Below are positions 1 to 6,021 of a stretch of 11,261 bases of DNA, piece by piece. The stretch is taken from assembly GCA_910589655.1 (NCBI GenBank), contig CAJUTJ010000041.1:1-11261 (forward strand), written 5' to 3'. The stretch comes from an uncultured Acetatifactor sp. (lineage in GTDB: Bacteria > Bacillota > Clostridia > Lachnospirales > Lachnospiraceae). Position 1 is the first letter of the stretch, and each line of letters begins with the position of its first letter. The notes beneath the pieces were generated by a model. That model made no database searches. It worked only from the letters and a program-made list of their open reading frames with translations, and was not told where the DNA came from. A program made the position numbers and the translations under genes.

Positions 1-36
1 CTGCGCCAATGTATCAGAAATTAATTATTCGTTGTA

Positions 37-202
37 CTAGAGCGTGTTTGAAAATTCATTCATGGCATCTGCACGCCCCGCTTTGCGTGATGTTTGTGCC
101 AAATTCAGGTTACATAGACCGCTATGCGCCCTTCATTTGGCACAAATCTCCCACAAATTGTGACACATATCTGCCAGAAAGCAATTTTCAAACACGCTCT
201 AG
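37..202. mobile_element. MITE-like element with 20-bp terminal inverted repeats
   Basis: The arms at 37-56 and 183-202 are perfect 20-bp reverse complements; the right arm reads aattttcaaacacgctctag. Inside are a second perfect pair of 12 bp (93-104 tttgtgccaaat with 135-146 atttggcacaaa) and a third of 5 bp (113-117 with 122-126), so the whole 166 bp can fold as one nested hairpin. Each outer arm contains a TA (38-39 and 200-201), which would fit a TA target duplication of the IS630/mariner type; CTAG at both ends is an alternative duplication. No transposase is encoded. The 73-codon open frame across it (9-230) has no ribosome binding site and is not called. That it is a non-autonomous transposable element is inferred from this architecture and from a diverged copy of one end at 2653-2723. 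Confidence 0.7.
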
Positions 203-209
203 GTATATA

Positions 210-238
210 TTGCAGCGGACAGTACATTAATGTATTAT
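210..238 (+). promoter_or_regulatory. Putative promoter of the GH35 gene
   Basis: A -10 box TATTAT (233-238, five of six consensus bases) lies 17 bp after TTGCAG (210-215, three of six). It starts eight bases beyond the right end of the MITE-like element. Transcription would begin near 245 and give a leader of about 90 nt before the GH35 start. The -35 match is weak, so this is tentative. Confidence 0.35.
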
Positions 239-283
239 AAAGATAAGGATGGATAAATAAGCGTGTCCAACCGAAACTGCATA

Positions 284-305
284 GCGGCAGAACAATTTCT
301 GCTGC
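284..305 (+). other. Leader hairpin upstream of the GH35 gene
   Basis: gcggcagaa (284-292) pairs with ttctgctgc (297-305) around a caat loop, nine pairs including one G-T. A second short inverted pair, tgcgcg (311-316) with cgcgca (323-328), follows directly before the start codon. Neither is followed by a T-run, so they are not obvious terminators. They could affect translation or mRNA stability; no known riboswitch is recognised. Confidence 0.3.
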
Positions 306-329
306 ATCAGTGCGCGCCGCAACGCGCAG

Positions 330-2408
330 ATGGAATTAGGTATGACAGAATATACATATAACAGCAAATATTTGATGAAGGATCAGAAAGCTTGGTTCCC
401 TGTCATGGGGGAAATGCACTTTACCAGATATAGCGAGGCTCTGTGGGAAGAGTCTTTGAGAAAGATGAAGGCGGGGGGCGTTACCATTGTATCCACCTAT
501 TTGATCTGGATCCACCATGAGGAAGAGGAGGGAGTCTTTGATTTTTCGGGCTGCCGTAATGTCAGGAAATACTTGGAGCTTTGCAAGGAGGTGGGGCTGC
601 AGGTCTGCCTGCGGCTGGGACCGTGGGTGCACGGCGAGGTGAGAAACGGCGGTTTCCCCGACTGGGTGGTAAAAAGAGGGCAAGAGGGCATCGAACTGCG
701 CAGTAACGATACGGCCTATATGGAATTGGTCAGACGTTATTGGAGCAAGGTTTCCGAACAGGTAGCGGGAATGATGCTGAAGGACGGAGGACCTGTGATT
801 GCCATGCAGCTTGAAAACGAGTACGGCCATGTGGGCGGTTTCCGGGGAGAAAAGGGCGAGGCGCATATGCGTGCCTTGATGGAGCTGGCAAAAGAAGTGG
901 GACTGCAGGTTCCCATTTACACGGCTACCGGCTGGGGCGGCGCCGTGATCGGAGACTGTATTCCCGTTATGGGGGGCTATTGCGAAGCTCCCTGGGAACA
1001 GAGCATGGAAGAACTTTCCGCCAACACGAATTATGTGATCAGCCATGTGAGGAATGATGCGTTGATAGCCTGTGATCATCATGTGGAGGATGCCATTACC
1101 TTTGACGAATCCCGATATCCTTATTTGACGGCGGAATTGGGGGGAGGTATGCAGGTGACTTCCCACAGGCGCCCCGTAGCCACAGGGCCGGATATCGGCG
1201 CTATGTCTGTCACTAAGCTGGCAAGCGGAGTGGCGCTGCTGGGTTATTATATGTACCACGGCGGCAGCAATCCCAAGGGCAGATTTTCCACCTTACAGGA
1301 AAGCAAGGAGACAGGTTATCTCAACGATCTGCCGGAAATCAATTATGATTTTAACGCGCCGATCCGCCAGTATGGCACTATCTCCGATACCTATAAGGAA
1401 ATCAAGCTGCTGGCGCTGTTTTTACGGGATTTCGGTGAGGATATGGCGCCCTTGGAGGCGGAAATATTCCCGGATAATGTGAAACCGGAAGATATGCATA
1501 CACTGCGCACTTCCTGCAGGCATGACGGAGCTCATGGATATGTGTTTTTTAACAATTACCAGAGACGGAGAAGGATGGATGACCACAAAGATGTGGTGCT
1601 TCAGGGGCTGACGGAAGCGGGAGAAGTGGCTTTCCCGGCAGTGGATATCGCCAGTGGCGCTTACGGCTTCTTTCCTTATAACATGCGGCTGGGAAGCGCT
1701 GTGCTGGTCTCTGCGTCGGCAACGCCTTTATGCAATTTAAACGGTGAAGAGGGCACTTATGTATTTTACGGAGATTGGGAGCCCTCTTATAGCTGGAAGG
1801 ACAATAAGGCGGCGGATGTACTGCACCTGTCCAGAGAGCAGGCATTGAATGCATGGAAGGTGATGCTGGATCAAGAATATCTGGTGGTCAGCGACAACTA
1901 TGTCTGGGAAGAAAATGGGAAACTTATCGTCACCGGAGGAGCCGATACGAGAATTCTGGTATACCCTGAGCTGACGGAAATTCCTTCGGGGTTTGAGCGG
2001 TTCGGAGAAGAAGGGCGTTTTAACGTCTATGAAAGAATACTATCCCGAAGAGAGGCGAAAGCTGAATTTCAGGAGGTTTCAAGGGGGGAAGAAAGAGTTC
2101 TCTATGAGATTACCGTATCTTATCCTGAGAGAGAAGATCGGCTTACCGGAAGGGATACTTTGCTGTGGCTGAGTTACAGTGGAAACAGTATGGAGATTTA
2201 TCTGGGGAAAGAGAAAATTAACGACCATTTTTATACAGGGCAGAAAGTGCCTGTAAGTCTTGGATATTTCGGATTTCCGGAGAAGCTGCAGGTAGCAGTC
2301 AATGTCTTAAAAAAGGAGGACCGGGTATTTATTGAGAAATGGCCTCTTTTGACAGAAGGGAGCGCCTGCAGTCTGGATCAGGTGGAGATTACCGAAGAAT
2401 ATAGATAG
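330..2408 (+). CDS. Glycoside hydrolase family 35 (beta-galactosidase-like)
   Basis: Predicted retaining exo-glycosidase that removes terminal beta-galactosyl (or related) residues from oligosaccharides. The N-terminal TIM barrel shows GH35 landmarks: GEMHFTRY near residues 27-34, RLGPWVHGEVRNGGFPDW (95-112; the family's RPGPYICAEW-like segment), LENEYG (161-166) with Glu164 as acid/base, TAELGGGM (267-274) with Glu269 as likely nucleophile, and YYMYHGGSN (306-314). The region after about residue 400 would be the beta-sandwich part. No signal peptide or membrane segment is seen, so the enzyme should be cytoplasmic and act on imported sugars. Length (692 aa) suits GH35. ATG330 has no clear ribosome binding site; ATG342, with GGA seven bases upstream, is an equally good start and loses only four residues. 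No transporter or sugar regulator adjoins it, so the natural substrate is open. The family call is firm; galactose specificity is inferred. Confidence 0.88.
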   Translation: MELGMTEYTYNSKYLMKDQKAWFPVMGEMHFTRYSEALWEESLRKMKAGGVTIVSTYLIWIHHEEEEGVFDFSGCRNVRKYLELCKEVGLQVCLRLGPWVHGEVRNGGFPDWVVKRGQEGIELRSNDTAYMELVRRYWSKVSEQVAGMMLKDGGPVIAMQLENEYGHVGGFRGEKGEAHMRALMELAKEVGLQVPIYTATGWGGAVIGDCIPVMGGYCEAPWEQSMEELSANTNYVISHVRNDALIACDHHVEDAITFDESRYPYLTAELGGGMQVTSHRRPVATGPDIGAMSVTKLASGVALLGYYMYHGGSNPKGRFSTLQESKETGYLNDLPEINYDFNAPIRQYGTISDTYKEIKLLALFLRDFGEDMAPLEAEIFPDNVKPEDMHTLRTSCRHDGAHGYVFFNNYQRRRRMDDHKDVVLQGLTEAGEVAFPAVDIASGAYGFFPYNMRLGSAVLVSASATPLCNLNGEEGTYVFYGDWEPSYSWKDNKAADVLHLSREQALNAWKVMLDQEYLVVSDNYVWEENGKLIVTGGADTRILVYPELTEIPSGFERFGEEGRFNVYERILSRREAKAEFQEVSRGEERVLYEITVSYPEREDRLTGRDTLLWLSYSGNSMEIYLGKEKINDHFYTGQKVPVSLGYFGFPEKLQVAVNVLKKEDRVFIEKWPLLTEGSACSLDQVEITEEYR

Positions 2409-2464
2409 GGGAGTGCATTTATTCGGCATATTTCCTGTGTCGTGCTGCACTGAAAAACTTTTCT

Positions 2465-2525
2465 ATAGGAACCCCTCATATAACTGATTGCGCCATCACG
2501 CATGAAAGTCTGAGGGGTTTCCTAT
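2465..2525. terminator. Inverted repeat, possible bidirectional terminator
   Basis: ataggaacccctca (2465-2478) is the reverse complement, apart from one extra base, of tgaggggtttcctat (2511-2525), leaving a 32-nt loop. It begins 56 bp after the GH35 stop codon. There is no T-run after the right arm on the plus strand. On the minus strand, GTTTTTC follows the stem after a few bases, so it may better terminate leftward transcription from the 206-aa gene. The long loop is atypical of an intrinsic terminator, and a dispersed-repeat origin is possible. Confidence 0.4.
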
Positions 2526-2652
2526 GAAGATGCACACAAACACGCAAGTGCAACAGGTTTGGCGCACAGCAGTCTCGGGATTTCATGCAAGGGAGCACGA
2601 AATGTCTTGCGCTTTCCGCCGGCGTGCACTGTGCTTCGCGGCCTGCTGTTTC
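2526..2652. other. Non-coding spacer with scattered inverted repeats
   Basis: No credible gene is seen in the gap between the GH35 gene and the minus-strand gene. The 64-codon minus-strand frame across it (2522-2716) lacks a ribosome binding site and coincides with repeat sequence. acagcag (2566-2572) and ctgctgt (2643-2649) form a 7-bp pair enclosing a GC-rich stretch. This may be the body of a degenerate element whose recognisable end is at 2653-2723. Confidence 0.35.
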
Positions 2653-2723
2653 TCAATTTAGGGGCGATACCTTGCAAAGTGTGACGCACGCTCCGGAGAA
2701 AGCATTCTTGAAACATGCTTTAG
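2653..2723 (-). repeat. Diverged copy of one end of the 37-202 element
   Basis: Reading the minus strand from 2723 and comparing with the MITE-like element read on its minus strand from 202, the first 27 bases agree at 22 positions. After an 8-base dissimilar block of equal length, TGCGTCACACTTTG matches TGTGTCACAATTTG at 12 of 14. Similarity fades near 2653. The start of this copy forms its own hairpin (aaagcat 2699-2705 with atgcttt 2715-2721), which may also act as a weak terminator for the minus-strand gene. The stop codon of that gene lies inside the repeat edge. No matching opposite end was found. Confidence 0.55.
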
Positions 2724-3340
2724 TTCATAATTTCTTGTAGTGCTTTTTTTAAGCTGCTATCTTTCACTTCCAAATTCAGAAGTTCCTGCAGCTGTGCTTT
2801 GCAGCTTGGGTCATATCCGGGTAACACGGAACGGATAAGGTTTTTCCCTGATTCCGAACCCATAAGCCATTCCATAACCAGCTCACATCCGTGAAAACAG
2901 CCGTTGGACAGAAGTTGGGGCAGGCATTGGAAATAGCAGGCAAGCCCTTTTTCTTTGTAATGCAGAATGACCTCATAAACCATTTCCGCCAGCATCTTCT
3001 GCCATGAGAGTTCATAGCAATCGTCATCAATCAGTGCCAAAAGCTTCGGCATATGTTCTAAGGTAAACTGTTCCGGATGTTTTCGGAGATCCAGTAACAT
3101 GTCAAAATGATCCTTGTCAGTAGGGAAAAAGACATAATGATGATCCTCACCATGCTCAATTACCGTAGGGATGAAATTGTTTTGCACCCCGTTGTGGAAA
3201 TCCAGTTTCTCATCTGTGCTGAAGTTTTTGTAACCTTGCGGGGGATATTTTTTCCAATCTTCTATCCATTCATCCCGATATTTCAGGATATCCTTGCTCT
3301 TCCATTTTTCATACATATCGCGAAAGCAAAAAGCTTCCAT
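2720..3340 (-). CDS. Hypothetical protein, 206 aa
   Basis: I do not recognise this protein. It is a soluble-looking, mostly helical acidic polypeptide without signal peptide or membrane segment. The N-terminal 65 residues are rich in Trp, Lys and Asp; HHYVFFPTD lies near 67-75. A leucine-rich helical part follows (82-205) with most of the seven cysteines (108, 135, 139, 148, 152, 180). The spacing CYFQC and CFHGC (135-139, 148-152) could bind a metal, but this is only suggestive. The start is well supported: AGGAGG (plus strand 3349-3354) sits eight bases upstream of ATG. It lies 133 bp downstream of the zinc-ribbon gene on the same strand with no terminator between, so co-transcription is likely. 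The stop codon falls in the edge of a dispersed repeat, so the native C-terminus may have been altered. A helical-repeat or immunity-type role is possible but unsupported. Confidence 0.75.
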   Translation of the reverse strand: MEAFCFRDMYEKWKSKDILKYRDEWIEDWKKYPPQGYKNFSTDEKLDFHNGVQNNFIPTVIEHGEDHHYVFFPTDKDHFDMLLDLRKHPEQFTLEHMPKLLALIDDDCYELSWQKMLAEMVYEVILHYKEKGLACYFQCLPQLLSNGCFHGCELVMEWLMGSESGKNLIRSVLPGYDPSCKAQLQELLNLEVKDSSLKKALQEIMN

Positions 3341-3473
3341 AAGCTATTCCTCCTGATTTCTGAGCGTTTTACCTATGTTTCTTAAAGGCGCTTCACCTTG
3401 GGGCGCTGGAAAGCGTTTTTATGCAAGATGAAGCAGCCGGCATTATGGGAGTTAAGAAAGGGCATGGCTCCTA

Positions 3474-5516
3474 TTACTTGGCAAGTCGGTCTTGCAGAGC
3501 CGCAATCTGTTCTATGGGACAATGCCTTGTATTAAAAGCATAATCCATATCCTGTCCTTTGATAAGGAATAGATGCCCAGGGCGCTTTAATAATCCGATA
3601 AATTTGCATAGACAGACAAAAGCCGCAAGGATACAAAAGAGAAGAGCGCCGCATAAAAACAGCAGGCGGTAAAAAAGTCTTGTTGCATGTTCTCCGATAT
3701 CGCTTAAGAGAGCTTGGTACCGGCCTCTGTAAATGTCTGCGTCTGCAAGAGTGTGCTCCAGCGTAGTTATCTGTTTTTCCAAATCTTCATATTCCTGTTC
3801 CAGAGCTTCCAGCTGCCGGGTGATTTCATTGATATCCTCATCCACCGATGTGGCCAGAGAATCGTTATACATTCCGCTTTCCTTTATCTCCGCTATAAAT
3901 TCAGGATGGTTCTCGGCGTAGGAGGCCATGATATCGCTGACGGAAGCTTCCGTTCCGCTTAAGCAAAAGCCCATGCCGCCGAACGCCCTGTCATCGGCAT
4001 GGTAAACAGCCATATCATAACAAGGCAGGTCGGGGGCTATTTTTCCCATAAATTCCCTGTAGGCATTGTAATAGGCGGTTTCATTTACTAAACCGTTCCA
4101 ATTGAGGTCAAAATTCTTCGAGGTCTGGCCGTAATCAAGCCATATAGGGGTATCCACATTATAGTAATCGGCTCCGTAAAGCCAGAATTCCTCGTAATGG
4201 CTCTGGCTCCAGCCGAGAACGAACATTTCCGTTGCTTCCGGCACACCGCCGAAAGCATTCACAAAAACCGCACTGTCCACGGTATATCTGGGGAGTGATA
4301 ACACCTTTTTCATAAAATCTGCGGCAGTAATATAAATGCGGCCCGTATACAACATATGCTCATAGAAATCCAAATCGTATTGATTTTGGGTCAGACTGTC
4401 CACGGAATCCAGATCGGAAGAAAATTGGTCTTCTCCGCTGCCGCTATAAATCCATAAATCCGTGTCTAAAAAGTAATTTCCGCCGTACATTTTCGCCGTT
4501 TCATAGTAGTTATAAAGCCAGCTGTGCAGCAATTCATCTCCTTTGAAAACAGTTAACAGATCCTGAAGATATTCCTTATAAGCAGCGGCAAAAATTTTTT
4601 GATTAAAAAAGGTATCCGGATCAAATTTGTCATTTCTGTAAACGGCGGCCAGAATTTCATGGGACTGTTGTACTTCCAGTTCGGACAATTCTGCGTTCAG
4701 ATCATCGGCTTCCGAGCGGTTTTCTTCCTGCATGCTTTGACATTCCAGAAGTTTCTCTGCACCGCTGTTGTCAATCAGATCCATGACGCTTTCCAATGCC
4801 GCCAACTCCTTTTCCCGATAAGGAGTATTCCATTGTTCGTATGTAAGATATCCATAATCGGCGGAGAAATAAACGCCTGCCGCAAAACAGGCAAAAAGCA
4901 ACAGTGATAAAAGAATTCTACCGCCGTATTTCCTATGTTCTACGGAGACGCCGAGAATAGCTTCAACAGGGATAAGAGTGTTGTCTTTTCGTTTTTTAAA
5001 CTTTTTCCTGCCGGCTTTTCTCGAATAATATCTGCCTTCTAAAAACATTTGTCTGCCGGAGACAATTACGTTCCCTTTTTTCAGAACCAAATCGGGAGCC
5101 GATACCGTATCCGCAATATGCGGCCGGGAGTCTGTCTCGAAAACATCCGCAGTAGTCGGCTGAGAGTCTGTCTCGGAAGCATCCGCAGTAGTCGGCTGAG
5201 AGTCTGTCTCGGAAGCATCCGCAGTAGTCGGCTGAGAGTCTGTCTCGGAAGCATCTGTAGTGGATGGGAGAGGATTTGTTTGGAAAGAATCCTCAGTTTG
5301 GAGCCGAACGTTCTGCTTGGGGTTTTCCGGATCTGCATTTTTGGTTTGCGGAGCAAGCTCCTGCAGTATTATACCGACGGTATCCGGTGGGAAATCTGCC
5401 TGTTTTGGGGGGGCAGCAGATTCGGACTGTCCGGAGGACATTCTGACAGGAGTACCACAGTTAAAACAGAAACGGGCATTTGCACGTAATTTTTTTCCAC
5501 ATTGATGACAGAACAT
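3474..5516 (-). CDS. Zinc-ribbon membrane protein with large outer domain
   Basis: A 680-aa protein of unknown function with clear architecture. Residues 3-20 form a zinc ribbon (CxxC at 3-6 and CFNC at 17-20). Residues 25-145 are a low-complexity linker rich in Ser, Thr, Asp, Gln and Pro with a 12-residue tandem repeat. Residues 160-198 are strongly basic, then comes a membrane helix (about 200-218). Residues 220-610 lie between the two helices, presumably outside, and include two charged heptad-like helices (235-285 and 557-600) that could pair as a coiled-coil stalk around a Trp/Tyr-rich core. A second membrane helix (about 616-640) and a short tail follow. The basic segment and zinc ribbon should be cytoplasmic. 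The stretches flanking the two helices (180-198 and 648-680) resemble the halves of a small DUF6232-type membrane domain; this is inferred from memory. AAGG lies nine bases before ATG. The partner and role are unknown; zinc-ribbon/single-helix proteins such as TcaA are a loose analogy. Confidence 0.8.
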   Translation of the reverse strand: MFCHQCGKKLRANARFCFNCGTPVRMSSGQSESAAPPKQADFPPDTVGIILQELAPQTKNADPENPKQNVRLQTEDSFQTNPLPSTTDASETDSQPTTADASETDSQPTTADASETDSQPTTADVFETDSRPHIADTVSAPDLVLKKGNVIVSGRQMFLEGRYYSRKAGRKKFKKRKDNTLIPVEAILGVSVEHRKYGGRILLSLLLFACFAAGVYFSADYGYLTYEQWNTPYREKELAALESVMDLIDNSGAEKLLECQSMQEENRSEADDLNAELSELEVQQSHEILAAVYRNDKFDPDTFFNQKIFAAAYKEYLQDLLTVFKGDELLHSWLYNYYETAKMYGGNYFLDTDLWIYSGSGEDQFSSDLDSVDSLTQNQYDLDFYEHMLYTGRIYITAADFMKKVLSLPRYTVDSAVFVNAFGGVPEATEMFVLGWSQSHYEEFWLYGADYYNVDTPIWLDYGQTSKNFDLNWNGLVNETAYYNAYREFMGKIAPDLPCYDMAVYHADDRAFGGMGFCLSGTEASVSDIMASYAENHPEFIAEIKESGMYNDSLATSVDEDINEITRQLEALEQEYEDLEKQITTLEHTLADADIYRGRYQALLSDIGEHATRLFYRLLFLCGALLFCILAAFVCLCKFIGLLKRPGHLFLIKGQDMDYAFNTRHCPIEQIAALQDRLAK
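5108..5262 (-). repeat. 36-bp tandem repeat inside the zinc-ribbon gene
   Basis: Copies begin at 5131, 5167, 5203 and 5239, exactly 36 bp apart, with a decayed copy before the first (5108-5130). The second and third are nearly identical; the outer ones diverge. Each encodes the 12 residues TTADASETDSQP in the linker after the zinc ribbon. Because the unit is a multiple of three, copy-number changes would lengthen or shorten the linker without a frameshift. Confidence 0.9.
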
Positions 5517-5622
5517 ATGGCATTTCCTTTTATAGTATTAAGAGTGGGCAACAAGCCTGATAAATGTGTTTGCAAATTTATTCGGCGACTGCAGCAAGAA
5601 TCATATGGTATCATAGTACGAC

Positions 5623-5652
5623 AAAAAACGGAAGCCGCAAAATCAGCTTCCG
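5623..5652 (-). terminator. Intrinsic terminator of the tRNA-Gly gene
   Basis: On the minus strand, CGGAAGC (5652-5646) and GCTTCCG (5635-5629) form a 7-bp GC-rich stem with a 10-nt loop, followed at once by six T residues (5628-5623). It starts 12 bases after the tRNA 3' end and separates the tRNA from the zinc-ribbon gene. Confidence 0.9.
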
Positions 5653-5664
5653 CTATAAAATAAA

Positions 5665-5736
<72 letters not shown>

Positions 5737-5764
5737 ACATGTCCGATTGCTGTGGACATATAGT

Positions 5765-5793
5765 ATATTACTACTTATGAGTAATAATGTCAA
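5765..5793 (-). promoter_or_regulatory. Consensus promoter of tRNA-Gly
   Basis: On the minus strand, a perfect -35 TTGACA (5793-5788), a 17-bp spacer and -10 TAATAT (5770-5765, five of six) lie 28 bp before the mature tRNA 5' end. Transcription should start near 5758. A strong sigma-A-type promoter is what a stable RNA gene needs. Confidence 0.88.
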
Positions 5794-5812
5794 TACTTTT
5801 TTAAAATTTATG

Positions 5813-5916
5813 CTGTTGCGTGTAACAAGGCAGTTACTGTTCACTCCGCGACCAGTAACTCATGCACAGAAACCGCAAAACAGCGGTTTCGCGCAGGTTG
5901 ACCTCGGGTTTGTCAC
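5813..5916 (-). repeat. Structured dispersed repeat, copy A
   Basis: Read on the minus strand this ~104-bp stretch aligns end to end with 7461-7565 on the plus strand, sharing GTGAcAAACCCGAG, TGCGCG, TTTGCG, TGCAT and CAGTAAC blocks. It contains two hairpins: GAAACCGC/GCGGTTTC (5890-5883 with 5876-5869), and AGTTACTG/CAGTAACT (5860-5853 with 5839-5832). The first can extend outward by five pairs past one bulged base. It lies in the gap between the tRNA promoter and the Rpn-family gene, where no protein gene is credible. Confidence 0.7.
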
Positions 5917-6021
5917 GCGCTTTTTGTGTGATCAAACCTTAACTCATTTTGTATGCAGCCCGGTAATTTTCAGAGAACTGTTTGACCTATTACTGTCTTG
6001 TCTCTTGAGACTATTTAGATT

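Noticed and set aside
336..1259. A 307-codon open frame on the minus strand opposite the GH35 gene
   Set aside because: It lies wholly inside a gene with clear GH35 catalytic motifs, has no ribosome binding site, and its protein is His/Pro-rich low-quality sequence typical of an antisense shadow.
5108..5262. Possible CRISPR array from regularly spaced 36-bp repeats
   Set aside because: The repeats are directly adjacent with no spacers and lie in frame within a coding sequence; no cas genes are present.
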